Shown one piece after another: positions 49,601 through 63,181 of a stretch of DNA of 64,000 nucleotides (the first letter of the stretch is position 1; each line of letters opens with the position of its first letter). The stretch covers positions 7,704,601-7,768,600 of the forward strand of contig NC_066326.1 of the NCBI RefSeq assembly GCF_022539315.1. Reading direction: 5' to 3'. Origin of the DNA: Serinus canaria (Eukaryota; Chordata; Aves; Passeriformes; Fringillidae). Under the pieces are notes generated by a model that did not search any database, was not told the DNA's origin, and worked only from the letters and a program-made list of their open reading frames with translations. Position numbers and translations under genes: made by a program.

Positions 49601-52539
49601 TGAATTTGTTATAAAGCTGTAGTGTTCCATTACAATTATTGTAGCTGCTTGCTTAAATCCAGTTTTGATAAAGCAGAAAATCAGTTTCTAAACCAAGTAA
49701 ATCTCTACCAACTTGTCTCATTTTATCAGTGAGAACTTGTGAGATTTTGAATTTTCAGGAATTTTCTTCCATTACTGGTACAGATAAGTGGAGCTGTAGC
49801 AACCTATTATTTATGTTGGAATGGGGATGAAGGGGTAGACTTTGCCATGCTAAGCAACAGGGCAGGCTATTGCCTATGGAAAAATTGATTATAAGACTTA
49901 TTTTATTGCAGTGCTAATAAAACCAGGCTGCACTGGTGTATAGTATGCATGGACACCTCTCTTGTACTTGATTTATACCAGTTCCATAATTTTTAGAAAA
50001 GGAACTTTTAAATTTCTTGTAATAAGAACTTTTCATATTTTCTCTTTTTCTGTGTGATTTATAGGAAGTCTCTTTCTCTTCTATACATTGCACTGATTTC
50101 TGGGAAGATTTTGTAAATGTTGCTGATTGCCAGTTTGCACCCAGAAATCAGAATTACTGATTTCTTGGGGCCAATTTATAACACATCTTGTAAAGCTGTA
50201 CTGAGTTTAGGAATTACAATATCACAGTCTACTTCTGATGGAGGCTGAACTGCCTTTTTTTTTTTCTCATATTTGTCATTACCACTCAAATAACTCACTC
50301 CAAAGTGTCTGTTGGTGTGCTGCCTCATGAGTGTTTAATGATGACTTTCATTCAGTCTGGGCTGTCAGTAGGTCAGAGATGCCTCATATCTTGGATGGAG
50401 TTATGAAATATCCTGTGTTTATTACCCTATTAAAATTCATTTTAAATGTCAAAGTTTCTAATTTGAACAAGGAAATTTAGTTTAGGAGTATCTTCAAAGT
50501 AGCACACAATCTTCTCCTTGAGTATCAAGTGAAGCATCAGATAAAAATAAAAGGAATTTTATAGCATATGATATTTAATTCTTTCTGTGTTTTAACTTCA
50601 GGTAGTTTGCAGAGGGGATTATAAGAAATAATCATTCTGTGGTCTTTTATGATTTACTTTTTATGTTAAAAGCAGTTTGGAGAAAAGGCCTGTCTCACCA
50701 AAGATACTGATGATTTTAATAAAACAAACCCCAACATTCTTAGCAAAGTCCACTGCAATTTTTTCCTTTAGACAACTCTATGCTTTGCCATCCCCAGAAT
50801 GCCTCATTGTTTACTTTGACCCAGTTTGTTGTCTGTTCTGTGATGATAATTTAATTTTTCTCCCGTGCCAAGCTGTGGCCTGTCTGCCCAGGCCATGTCC
50901 TCTCTGCTGGCTGGGGTGTGTTGGGTCCTCTTCTCACAGTAGTGTTTTCCTGCTCAGGGGGCTGCAGCTTCAACAACCTGAATGTTCTGCGGCAGGTGAA
51001 ATATTACAGGGCAAATAGATGGCCAAGCTTGATGCTAGTGTGAGTCTAAAATGGTCCAGATGAGCATGAAGATTATCAGGTAATGATTAAAGGAAACGTG
51101 TTTCTGAGCCCTTTCAGTGTGGTTCTGTTTCTGAAGCTAGACCCCCAGTTGTTCTGTCAGCAGCTTGTAAAACCTAAAGCTAGAGCTTTGATAAATAGTC
51201 TCTTTTCTTGTTAATAAAGAAATGCCATTAATGATATCAGATATCAGAGGTACTGGCTTGTTGCTCTCTGATTAATTCCTTGTGTGGAAGTATGAGATTA
51301 ACAATGGAGGACAAAAGACATGATAAATTCATTTAGTGATAAGGACTTAGAGTAATCAGGAAGTAGCTTGCTGGTTTGTGGAGCTTAAATGTTAAATTCC
51401 TTCACAAAAAAACCCCAAACTGTTGTGGTGTTTTTTTCAGTATCACTAGATCACTGTTGAGTTTTGAGGATAGATCATGTGAAGCTCCACGAGGCAAATA
51501 GCATGTGCCTTGGATGTCTCAAATTCTGTCAAATAATCAGATATCATTTGGTATCACACAGTTAATTTCAAAAGGAAATGATAGCGGCATAGGAGAAAAT
51601 AACTGTAATTTTTTAAAATAATGGCAATGAATTTTGTTTGAAACAAGCCTCGTTGTTTGAGACCTCCATCATAATGGTGTGTAACACTCTCCAAAATCCC
51701 ATTACTGTAACGTTCTCTCCAGACTAATTTACATGTTTGCATACTCAGAGTGTGTACAAAGAGGTATCATTTTCAGAGATGCTGGCCTGCATCTTGAATT
51801 GATCATTGCTGTACCTGTGGGGCTGAGTATTGACCCTGAGGTCAATAGTCTATTTGGAATGATAGAAGTCTCTATTGTATTCCAAAATATCCAATAAAGC
51901 AGCCTTAAATTGCTTATATATATAAAAAAAGATAATGATGTTAATGACAATAACAACTTGGATTTAATCATCTCATTTTCATGACTTGAACTTCAAAAGT
52001 TTTCATGACATCCTACATTTGTTTAGAATGTAAGTCACAGTTATTCAGTCATTATCAAATGTTAGCCTTGTCAGCTGAATCTGTTTCTCTGAAAAAATTT
52101 GCAAAAAATACTTGTTCCTTGTGGCCCCACAGAAAAGAGACTCTTGGTTTTGTTTTACAGCATGAACAAAAATGCAACCTGTCTTAAATTCTGGTATTGA
52201 TGTAAGAAGAGTTAATATTGGGAAATTGAATTACTTTCATGTGCTCTAAATATAAGTTTCAAGACAGTTAATTTCAGAATGGTGTTTCTCAGCAGATGTG
52301 TGGAATTTATAATAGATCTCATCCTCACTATGTGCCTTAATATACAATTATATAAAAATTCTAGAAATGTCAAGTAGGGAAAAATTCTTAATGCAAATCA
52401 ATAACAATTTGGCCGTATTGCTAGATCAGTTGTATTTCGTGGTTTGTAATTTTTCAATGAATAGAAAATAATGTTTTACATAAGCATTGTAATTTCTTTT
52501 TATATTGATTTGTCTTGATAGTTCCTTTAGTTATTAGCA
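46601..52539. other. Gene-free unique DNA
   Basis: Mostly AT-rich. Slightly GC-richer patches lie near 48540-48780 and 50870-51010, crossed by plus-strand frames of 100 and 113 codons with no recognised domain. T-runs lie near 46685-46699, 49525-49560 and 50256-50266. I see no repeat family or RNA gene. Confidence 0.55.
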
Positions 52540-52654
52540 TGACTATTATTTGTTTGACACTACCACCTAGTGAATGTCGTTCTTGTCATAAGCTGCAGTG
52601 CAACTTCCTGCTCACACATAGAAGATAATTTGCCAATAATACCAAGAGCAGGAC

Positions 52655-52800
52655 AAAATATTATCTCCCTTTTACAGATGGTCTGCTTAATGTGAGTACT
52701 TACCTTGGCTTCTGGGCAGAATTGTACAATGCATGCTGGAAACTTTGCTGCCACAACCACGTTGTCACTGGTTCTTTTGGGATTCAAACTGAAGCCATTT
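52655..52800 (+). mobile_element. Possible degraded MIR-type SINE
   Basis: AATATTATCTCCCTTTTACAGATGG near 52658 resembles the MIR core, and GGGATTCAAACTGAAGCC near 52778 resembles its later GGGATTCGAACCC segment. The spacing is longer than the consensus I know and the middle is poorly matched, so the call is weak. Confidence 0.3.
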
Positions 52801-52843
52801 GGATTCTCTGTGTATAAGCTGCAAAAGCAGCTCTTGATTTGAG
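52704..52843 (-). other. Exon-like segment, minus strand
   Basis: On the minus strand the segment ends CCAAG followed by GTAAGTAC, a near-perfect 5' splice site. It is preceded by ATAACCCTACAG, an acceptor with only a weak pyrimidine tract. One frame is open through all 140 nt and beyond (99 codons, 52560-52859). It contains a Cys pair (SCFCSLY) and a hydrophobic Val/Ala stretch. I do not recognise the product. It overlaps a possible MIR-type SINE in antisense, so it could be an exonised repeat or chance. Confidence 0.22.
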
Positions 52844-55800
52844 CTGTAGGGTTATACACCTCAATGGGGTGACAAGTTCTGTCACCAGTACTCTGTTATT
52901 GAGGGCTAATAAGGAAAGAGCCTTACAAGCTGTGTTAGTTTAATCCTCCATTCAAAACAGCCCAGTGTCTTGGATAGTTAGAGCCTTGCTTAGGTGGAAG
53001 CTTATGTATTCAGGGTGTTTTGTGTTAAGGTCCAGAAAAGAGTTGAGTGGAGAAATCAAGTTGCTGCAGAAGCCTGAGTCCCTGCGGTTGGAGCAGCTCA
53101 TCCTCCCATCTTCTCATGCTTCTCTCTGTTGTTTCTTTGCCAGAGGATTTGGGAATCTCATCACTGCTCCCTTCATTCAGGCCCAGAGTTCCCTCTTCAT
53201 CTGCACTTGTTAGTTGGTGGTAGTTTCCAGAGTGATGTAGTGATTGCATTTGGGGGGGAGGTTGTGCTTGATGATGTATTTTCAGTGGCTCTTCACTACC
53301 CTTGTGCATGTGCTAGCTCAAACAACAGGTTCATTTGGTTTGCTCAATTTGTGTGTTTTTAATGTTGTTTAGTACAGGTACTGTTGAGTGAGCACATATA
53401 CTCTTAGGAGTGACACAAATTAATTCCACTCCCATCATAGAATCTCTCCATGGATTTATCAAACATTGCTGCAGTTGTGAGTGATTCCACGCTCTCATGA
53501 GAAGCATGAGATTAAATTCTGTCACTATGGTACTGTTTTTAATTAATTTAACCTCCAAACTAATCATTTCCCAGTGTCAGTTTCTTTCTCTTTGGTCAGT
53601 AGATAAATTAGTTAATGGCAAATTAATTAGTTAATGCAGTCAATGTTTAAAAGCTCCATAAAAGGGATTAGAATGACTGGTGCAGATTCTGTAAATGTTG
53701 CAGAAGTAGGGGTTCATATCTTTAACGGGAAAAACAGAAGTTGCATTTTTGCGTTAGTTGCTTGACTGCTACTGTTGAATTAATTGTGGAACATGCTCAG
53801 CTACAAAGCAAGAGTGGAAGCTGAAATATTGTAGTGCCAATAGCTGGATCCTGAAGTGATGTTTTTGTGATAATTTGGAGAATAACAAAACCAAACAGGA
53901 ATAACTCTGACCGAGCTGAAAAGAATTGAGCTGTGCTGTGTACTGAGGAATGGGCTTTTTCTTTTTTTTCAACATTAATTAAGGTATCTCAAAAATAAAC
54001 ATACTTTTTTGAGTTTTTTGAAAGAGTCTCAAGTCCTTAACATTATCTATTAATTCATTGCTTAGTTTAGTCTGTGCATTCTTACTGAAAATGTCTTTAT
54101 GTGGTGAATAACAGGGAAACAAATACAATGAACAGATGATTGTTGCACTTTTCCTGTTTCAATGTAGAATGCCCATGCATTTGGGTTTCCTGGGAGATAA
54201 GCCTTGCAAGGAAGGCTTAAACAGGCAGCAGAGCTGCGACCCTTGAAGAGCCCTGTGACCTGAGCTGGCAGTCTTCTTCTCATCCTCGAGTCCTGGCCCT
54301 CAGCTTTGCCGAAAGTGAGAAGAGGGAGCTCATTGCAGTGTGTGACTCTGAAAAAGAAAGAGGGCAGTGCTGGGGTACAGCCAGTCACCACAGCCCCATT
54401 TAGCAGTATCAGTGTTCTGAAAAAAGATATTTGTAACTCAGTACTGGTGGAACACAGGGGCTTAAGACAGAGCTGTGTCTGCCCAGGGGCTGGGGGAAAT
54501 AGCCAGCATAGGTCAGACAGGATGCAAACCCCTCTGGTTTGGGGAAGTTGAATATACTTGAAACAAATGGCTTCTTGGACAGGTGGAACCCTGGTCTCTC
54601 ATATATATACCAGTCAGGTTGTTTCTGCCTTCTGTAGGGGCTGGCACCTACTGGTTGTTAATAATACAGACAAGCTGGCTTTCTGGATACTTCCAGAGAA
54701 GCCAATATTGATTCTGAGTGTCTCTGTTAATAACAATGACTACTGAACTGGACTTGAGAAATGTTTGCTGTAATATTTTCCACTAAATGAGTCAGTGTAG
54801 TAGTTGGAAAAATTGCATGTTGCTACACCAAAATTAATTTTAAATCTCATTAATTATTTGAACTAGTCTGACAATGAAATGTACACCTTGCCCTTTGTAC
54901 ACTGTCAGTTGTTGTATTAAGAACTTCAACATTGAGTTTGATTAAAAGTTGTTTTCAATTGGATTTACTGCCTTTAATATAGATACTGGCTCAGTAGAAA
55001 GGATGCAATGCATGTTTTGCAAGTTTAATGAACCATTTCAAATGACACTTTGTTATTAGTTTCAAAAGTGACATTGTGTTTTGTTATGACTTTTTCTAAA
55101 TCAAATGTAAATGGGAAAACACTGGAAGTTATCCTGAGGGTACTCAGATAGGAGACAGCAAAAACTATTGAAACTATTAATATATAGCAAATGGAATTAC
55201 TTAGTAAGTGGTTGAACCCTTGCCAGTTAAATGGGTGTCAAAAGAGATAATGGTTGACATGACTGGAAAAGAGGTAATTTCTTCAAAATACAGTGGCTCA
55301 TATGAAACAATTGCATACACAAAACTCACTAACAATTTTAGATAACTGTCTCCTGTTACACTGCATTTGATTGAACAGATTTAGTGTTTGTCACTATTTA
55401 GAGATACAGGCATGGACTTTAAATTTTAGGAAAGACTTTCTAGCTTCAGGAGAGCTGAGGCTGGAGAATGTCTTCTCTCAATACATTATTTGTCTGAGTG
55501 TTTTGTGTTTACTAGGAGACTTTAGTGAAGATTTATGCCCTGTTGGGTGTATATGAGGCTAATTCCACTGTAGTTTGTGTTTAATACTTCATGGCATGCT
55601 CTGTGTCTCAGGTCAGTGTGTATAATTCAAAGGCTAATATGCTTGCTCAGTGCTTACAGGATTCTGCTCTTTGAAATTTTAATTTTGGTTTTTTTGGTAT
55701 TGTTTTGGGTTTTTTTCTGGTTGGCCCCCAACCCCGCCATGCTACCTGCTCTTTAAGAAATAATGGCATTTCTCCTGTGATGACTCAGGTGTACTTTGAA

Positions 55801-58800
55801 TTTTATCGGTGTTTCTTGTGTTTCATGCTTAATCTTTTCAAATGCAATTATCCATGTGATGTATTATAAGCTTCTGGGGAGAACAGAACATTATAGTTTC
55901 TACATGAATAGCTTGTAAGAAAATGACTAAGTGGACCTGTTTATAGACCTAATGCACCGGGATTCAACTCTAAAAAGAATGTAGGAACAATGAGCCCTGG
56001 TTAACATTCTGTGGAAGCCAGCAGCTTTGATGTATGTATTTGTAGATGTCTGCAGAATACAGATAATCAGTATTTGAGGTGTGCAAATTAAAGATCTACT
56101 TGGCCAGTCATAATTACAGTACTGTAAGGGCAGAATGGCAGTGAGAAGTAATAAAATGGTTTTTAATCTCTTGCACTGTAAATTATAATCTGTTTGTGGT
56201 TAAGAGAAAATGGTGGCTGCAGAATCCCATTCATGTGGCTGCTAGGGGGGGTTTTCATACCTTCCAGATTTTACATTGAGCAGGCGTTGTTTAAGAATTT
56301 CCTCAAAGAGGAGAAGCCACTAAAAATGTGCTTTATTTATTGATAAAAGGTTCATCTGTCATGGGGGTTTGATTGTTACTCTGACTTCCTTTTTTAGTAT
56401 TGAAAGGCATTTGGGGTTTATTTTATGATGTTTTAACTGCCTGCATTTTGTTAAGATACTATGATATCTTAGCATTTTGAAATTTAACATATCTGTCTTC
56501 TGGTTTGTGGAAAGTATCTCCATTTGATGGTTGTGTCAATTTTACCCAATTATTAGTCAGGGTTTTTAGGTGCAGTATCTTTACTGTATTTTCTAACACT
56601 GCTTTTTTTATTTAGTTTTTACATCCCCCCCACTAAATTTTGATTAATTATACTGAATAAAAGCACAAGAACTTCTTGTACTTAGGTTCTCTATTATAGC
56701 AACAGAAAGAAAAAAATAGCAGATTAAATGTTCAGAAGAAAGAAGAATGGGTCGAGGTCCTACGCTGCTCACTGTGCTGGTGAAAATGTACAATGGATGC
56801 AAAGTGTGGGGAAGGTCCTGGTAGATCCCAAGGAAAAGGCTGGCATTGCTGGGGCTGGCACCCAGGGACAGGTGCTCTGGCTGTTGGTGCTTGTACAGAA
56901 ATGTGCTGGGCACGCTGTGTTTCACTTCCTGTGCCAGGTGTTTCTCTTGTGTTGAGCTGGGATCCAGCCTTAGGAAAATGTACTCAGGCTACCTGGACAA
57001 CTTCCATAACTCAGCAGGAGCAGGAGCCATCATTTCCACTACAGTGAGTACAAGTAAAGTTAAGTAGAAAAAAATGGTCTGTCCAGAAGTTTTTAAGAGT
57101 TAATTGCACATATCTGATAACACAATTCAGTAATTTTGGTCTGTTGGGTGCTCTAGTTATTATTACTATTTTCTCTCTGTTATGTCTGAGAATAAATAAT
57201 TGTTTTGATGACTGTTCTGTGAACACTTGAACAGTAATTTTGTCTTGAAGAGTATTTTCAGCAGCTATCTGCGTTTGTAACAATTTTGGTAACATATCCA
57301 ACAACTTTAGTATTTATGAAAAGAATAAAGTTCCTGAGGTCTTAATAGCTGCATTTTAATTGCATTGATAGTAAATGAGGAATATTGTGAATTTGGAGTT
57401 AGAAACTTGGCAAGATTGAGAATTGCTGCTGTGTTTTTTCTTCTCTCACATGAAGAATGACTTTTCCATTAGTTTGCTTCATTTCTAGCTTGGCCAAATA
57501 CACTGAAAATTGGGATGTGTTGCAAAGTATCTTGGTTGCAGGTTTGCAGTTCAGGCTATTAAACATAAGCTATATTCAAAACCTCATACAATTTTAGTAG
57601 CTTTCCCAGTAATGTTAACAGAATTGTCTCAACCTTTGCTATGTTGTTTAAAGGAAACAAAAAAGGAAACCTGAACTATAGCAAATAGAGATTTTTTTTT
57701 CCTATACAGAACTGCCATCCTCTTGTTTCTATCGTACTTTGATCATGATAGTCAAATAGTTTCAAGTATATTCCTTTCATTGACTTCTTTTTCTTTCAGC
57801 TAGAGTTAGTCCTGTTGCACTGGTGCTATTCAGGAGAAGATGAGCTGATAGTAACTCTGCTGTGTCTCTCTTGTGACCACACCAAAGTACTCTAGACCTT
57901 CCTAATCTTGCACTGTGTGATAAAAGCTGTAATGTCCTTTGCTGTTGCCCTGATATCAGTGCAGCTGCCTCACCTGTGGTTCTTGTTATCCCATTACTAA
58001 CATCACATTCCTTATGTTGGCTAACTTGAAAAATCTTCTAAAAAAATTTCCAGTGATAACTGGCAGGAGAGGCAGCACTGTTTCACAGCAAGTGCTTGTG
58101 AATCATTTAAAACAAACACACATCTGTCTTCTATTTAAGTGAGAGTGTGTTTCTGTGATTCTTAAATGTCTTTCATCATCTGAAGCAGGCACCTGAAGAC
58201 CAAGGACTAGTTAGAATGGAATAAATGTTTTAAATTGGAGAGAAGGATTTATTTGCCTCTAAGTAGAATTTCACAATCTCTGGACAGATTCTTTCTCCCA
58301 GCTAATTCTCTCCAATGTACCCACTCCATCTGACAGTCTGGATATGCTTTTTGTTGTCAGATGATCTTTCTCTGTGTATTGAAGCTTCTTGACACTCTGC
58401 CTTGCTGGGAAGTGTAACTCTAGCAGAAAGCAAGATGGAAAACAAAAAACAGCCAAGAAAATGCAGGATTCCCTTAGGGCAGTAAGTTTTGCTTTCATGT
58501 AGCAGCCATTTTCTGACAGGACACATAACAAATTCCTTGTATTTTTTCCTTGTGTGACTTTCCATGTTCCACACAAGGCATACAGAGATGTTTATGCCTT
58601 TTTCTACTTCATTAAAGCCCTTCCTGGAGGAATAGTTCCTTTCCTCTCTATGGCTTTGCATGGCTTGTTTTGTATAGAAGTACAAAGATGGGTGAGGTTA
58701 ATGCTATTACTTATTTCAACAGGAGCAAAATATGTGGTTTTTTAAGTACTACATAGAAGCAGGCTTTCAGGCAGGATGAGAGAATGTAAGTAAATACAGC

Positions 58801-61085
58801 TCTTACAGGCATCTGGTTAATAGACAGTAAGTATTTATCAAGCAAGACAACAGCCATATCTATATGAATATAAATGATATCCTGAAATTTGATCGGTTGT
58901 AAATGTGTACTGATCTGAAACATTCTTCAAAATGGTAGAAATTAATTATTCTTTTCTTTTATAATGCCTATGTTTTCATCAGAATATCTCTGAACAGTTC
59001 TCTTCACTTTGACATACTAATAACATGGAAGTCACAAATGTCACTGGCAGAAGTGATGGACCTACAGTGTTTTAAAGATGTGTGTATATATACACCATAT
59101 ATATTTGTGAAAACCAGATGCCCCTCAAGAGGCTATCAGTAAGAATTTGATGATTTTTATCACTTGGGGTGGTGGAGTTTGAAAAAAGAATGGTAAAGGT
59201 GTGATTCAAAAGACACAGTAGTAATTAGCTTAGAAATTTATGCTAACAAATCGTTTTAGCATGGTTCTCTTCAGCTTTTGTGATACAGGTACCTTGTGAA
59301 TAGTATTGAAAAATGTTAGTCTCAAGATGATTTTTATGCTGTTTTGTTTTAGGTAGAGCAGTGTCAGATGTCCCATATTGCTCTGTCATATAGAGAGAAG
59401 TAGAATAAGCAGAATTAGAAACTTTCTTTTTTCTTTAGATGGTTGTCTTTATTGTCCCAAAAGAAACACAGAGAATGCTTTTTAAGTTAATCGTTCTGTG
59501 AAGCTCTCATTTATGTTTTTTCAGATGGTTCAGTTGTCATTCCCATGTATGAGAGATGGATCCAGACCACTGCTGCTCTTTCTTTCAAAGCCAGATTTCC
59601 CTGAACCAAAGAGGAGATGTGGGACACTGATGTATACCAAGCAAATAACAGAATGTAGGCATCATGGCATGTGTAATGAAAATTTACTGAACAATGAAAT
59701 AGATATTGACAACACAGATTTCTTAGAGAAAGACAAATGACACGTGACATAATAGAAACGTGAAGTGTAGTGCTTTGTGTTACAAACAAACAACTCCCTT
59801 GGGAAACTTGAAGCATCTTGTTAAATGGAGACATTACTCCCACTGGATTGAAATGCACATTTTTTACTACTTCTGCTTTTCTTATGACAGCATATTTATA
59901 TTAGGAAAAAAAGCTTTCTTTGATTCTTCTGAATGCAGATGCACAACTGAAAGTTGTCACGTTGGTGTAATTATTCTTTCTTAGGAATTACTATCCTGTA
60001 ACGCTGATTTATATCCATAAAATATATCTGTTCTATGGCTTTTATTGGTGGCTTAAGTGAATACTACAGCACTAGTTAAGGTATTTCAGCTTAGAAAACT
60101 CTAAATTGTTCTATTGGTGGGTCTGGCTAACAGAAAGTTTGCTGTAGTATTCTTAGGATAACTGCAACCAAGGACTGTACTGTTGCTGCTACAGTTTATC
60201 TATCACATGGAGATTGTGTTGTTAGGGAAAAGACAAATTTCCCCATAAAAATTCTCTACTGAGAAGTTTGATCAGTGATTTCACCTTATTTCTCATGAGT
60301 GATACAGCAGGGCCAGTGCAGACCTTATGTATACACAGATTACATGATTTTGAATTCTGGTCAAAACCAAGCTTTACACATCAATTATCTGTGTTCTTGT
60401 TTAAGCTAGACTTCTAAACCTTGTAATGCTTAGTGTCATTTAAGATAAAAGAGGGTGGTTGAGAGAAAACGTTTTGAACATAAAGGTTAATAAGTATTAT
60501 AGATACTCAACATTGGTCTAATTTGCTTCATTTTGAGAGGTCTTACAAACTTGAATTTTGAATGCTGGCTTTCCTTTTTAGAAGGTTGTGTGCTTGTTGG
60601 TGCATGGCAAATGGGTTAGCTTCAAAGAATTATCAGGCTTGTACTTTTTTTTAAGTGATTTGACCATGTTGCACTTTGGACTGGCTTAGCCATTTGTGTA
60701 TTGAGGGATGTTGTGTAGGATAGAATATTATAGGTGTCAGAATGATCTGGGAGAACTGGCACATACAGGCTTCTAAAGTCCTTTGGAATCTTTGGAATTT
60801 TTTTGGCATTAAATAAGGGTATTAGAAGAGAAAAGGTGAAAAGGAAAAAATAAAGCCTGCCCTACAGCAGTTACTGGGGACACTATAATTTTTATTTAAG
60901 ATAATTGTGGAAGGTGGTAAAAGAGAGTTTTAAAAGATTTGATGTTACTGCCTGTTTTCTCAGACTTCCTGCTGTCTGCTGATGACAGCTGCTTCATTGA
61001 GATTATTGGTTGTGGCTTTTATTGTAAGAGTTTGGAAGCTGTTAATAAATAATGTATGAATAAACCAAATGGAAGCATATCCATA

Positions 61086-61110
61086 TCTGTTTGCTTCATT
61101 AGCAAACAGA
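61086..61110. repeat. Perfect 10-bp hairpin, 5-nt loop
   Basis: TCTGTTTGCT and AGCAAACAGA are exact reverse complements around TCATT. No functional context is visible. Confidence 0.8.
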
Positions 61111-61883
61111 CTTACAGGAATATACCAACTTTTTGCAATACCTAAAGTCAGTCCTTAATACGTGCAGCACATTTCTTTTATGCTTTTGTCCCCAAATGAC
61201 ACCTTTATACTCTTATGAGGGACTTTTGAATGGGAAGCTTTGCATGAAAATAATGGCTAATAGGTGATATAGCAAGAATCTTCAAATTAATTGTGTAATT
61301 TAAAAAATAATTATTTATCAAGTGAATATAATTTTACTTTGACTTGTACTTGAATGGGAATTTCTGTACTTTTTGATAAGATGCTGAAGGCAAGAACAAC
61401 ATATGGCCTCAAAATAATCATGATGCTACCTGACTCTGGCTGCATTGCTGCCTTTGTCTGTACTGGATTAGTTTTGATTGACTTCATGTATTTATTTCCA
61501 CTCTTTATACATGTTAATGTTTTTCTTGTCTCACATATTTGTATATTTCCACACCTTCAGTTCATTTATGTTCTTTATGGATTTGTTCTTTTACAGCAAA
61601 TTGCCTCTTGTAAGGCTTAGGTATTTCCTGCAGTGGACTGAACCATTGGAAATCCTTTATTTCAGATGCAAATTCTTGGGTGTAATAATAGTTTTTGCTT
61701 CAGTTACAAATCCATTGGATTCATAAAACCTGACCTCTTCATCAGCAGTTAAGCATGTTGGATCACTGTGGGCTACCTTCCTGTTGGTAGGCTGGGAAGA
61801 GTCTATTTAGGACTAGACCCTTTGTGCATTATTTTTATCTTTGATTTCATATCTGTTAAATGCAAGGGAATGCAATTAGCAGT

Positions 61884-61903
61884 GGTTGTTGTTGTTGCTG
61901 TTG
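61884..61903. repeat. Short GTT/GCT trinucleotide repeat
   Basis: GGTTGTTGTTGTTGCTGTTG is an imperfect trinucleotide repeat of about six units. Confidence 0.85.
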
Positions 61904-62748
61904 CACTGTGAAAGACATATAATCCCCTCTCTCCTTTCCAGCCTTCGACCCCTAGGCCCCTCTGTAAAAAAATCATAAAAACATCCCAAACTATCACCAA
62001 ATTTCCAAGAAGGTAAAAGGACTGTGGGTTTTGGGATAACTTTTAGAAAAGCTTTTTCTCAGTATCTTTTCTGAAGTTATGTGCAATCATCTGTACTATA
62101 TCATCTCCTATTTGCCTACTACTGCACAATTCCAGTGATGTGGAAACGTCTCATGGAGAAGAAATTCAAGATTTTTATCTTTTTACTGCACTGAAAAATA
62201 TCTAGAGTTTTACAAAGCTTTCAGTAAATTATTTGCAGTCCATTTAAGGAAGCTGGGTGAGCTATCAATAGATAAGTCAGGTTTTTGCTTTTCTGAGGAA
62301 TCCTTAAAAGCCTGAATTTTCTACTTGAATATAACAGTGGCTGTTGTTCCAGAGTAAGCACTGAAAAAAACCACTGCATATTTTTTTTTCCAGCTCTTCT
62401 TTGCTGAAATTGTTGTGAAGGCTGCTGAGAGCATTTATTTTTGATAATATAAAATTTGTATTTTACTTTTAAAGTAACTCTCTAGTTTTGAGACCACTTT
62501 CAGATCTGAGACTTCCTTAGTTCCTCTGCTACAAAAATAATAGTATTTTCAGCTTTTGAGACTGAAGGTAGTTTAGGTCTTGCCTTTTTACTTTAATGGT
62601 TCATAATCAGGTCCTATATTCCCTGTGGCCCTGCAGGGAAGGGAGCATCTCAAACTCTTGGTGTACAAGTTCTGTGCATCTTGTGGTTAGCCCCCCATGG
62701 GGAATGTCATGGTTGTGTAGGTGTGTGTCAGGTAGGCCTAGGTCTTAC

Positions 62749-63015
62749 TGTGCTGCTTTGGGCTGGGGTTCAGCTAGTTTTTTTCACAGTAGCTGCTCAG
62801 GAGCTGGTTTGGATTTGTGCTGGAAACCCTGTTGATAACTCAGGGATGTTTTAGTTATTGCTGTGCCATCAAGACCTTTATGCATTAAACTGATTTTACC
62901 TCAACACATGAGTTTTCACACTTCCTCTCCTCTAATTCCCTCCCCCATCCCACCAGGGAAGGAGTGAGCAAGGGGCTGTGTGGGGCTGGATTCTGGCTGG
63001 GGTTAAACCACAACA
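62749..63015 (-). mobile_element. Internally deleted avian LTR, both ends present
   Basis: Read on the minus strand it begins TGTTGTGGTTTAACCCCAGC, followed by ACACAGCCCCTTGCTCACTC and GGTGGGATGGGGGAGGG. This is the same family as the LTR fragment at 29716. Its far end reads TGTGCTGCTTTGGGCTGGGG on the plus strand, then GGATTTGTGCTGGAAACC and GTTGATAACTCAGGGATG, which match the known end of the same bird repeat as I remember it. The middle is strongly shortened. Flanking bases (CTTAC and GTCAT) give no target-site duplication. Confidence 0.65.
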
Positions 63016-63116
63016 GTCATTCCTCCTTCATTCCCACTGGAGGGTCCATTATCCACATTTGGTGTTGTATCGTGAGAAAGGAAAGCTTGAGAGTTTTGTG
63101 CTGCGTTGTGCACTTG

Positions 63117-63181
63117 ACAGTTGGACTTGATGATCCTGAAGGTCTTTTCCACCCTAAATGTTTCTATGTTTCTATGATTTA
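63117..63181 (+). mobile_element. CR1 LINE 3' tail
   Basis: AGTTGGACTTGATGATCCTG is followed by AAGGTCTTTTCCACCCTAAA, then TTTCTATGTTTCTATGATTT, the short-period terminal repeat of CR1. The orientation is plus strand. Only about 65 bp of the 3' end can be supported, and the 100 bp before it may or may not belong. Confidence 0.85.

Larger units (their letters stand above)
52860..62748. other. Gene-free unique DNA
   Basis: No supported gene across this long stretch. GC-richer patches lie near 54180-54550 and 56750-57050, and in the latter three plus frames are open together, which reflects composition, not coding. A candidate acceptor TTTTTTCAG ends at 59524 before an 72-codon open stretch, without a recognisable product. 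Minor items include a TA run near 59086-59105. Confidence 0.5.

Noticed and set aside
56728..57067. Three overlapping plus-strand frames
   Set aside because: Simultaneous opening of all frames reflects the local GC-richer composition, not coding. No start context or splice pattern supports any one of them.
59525..59740. Possible last exon after a TTTTTTCAG acceptor
   Set aside because: The open stretch shows no recognisable family, and T-rich stretches followed by CAG are common by chance in this AT-rich DNA.
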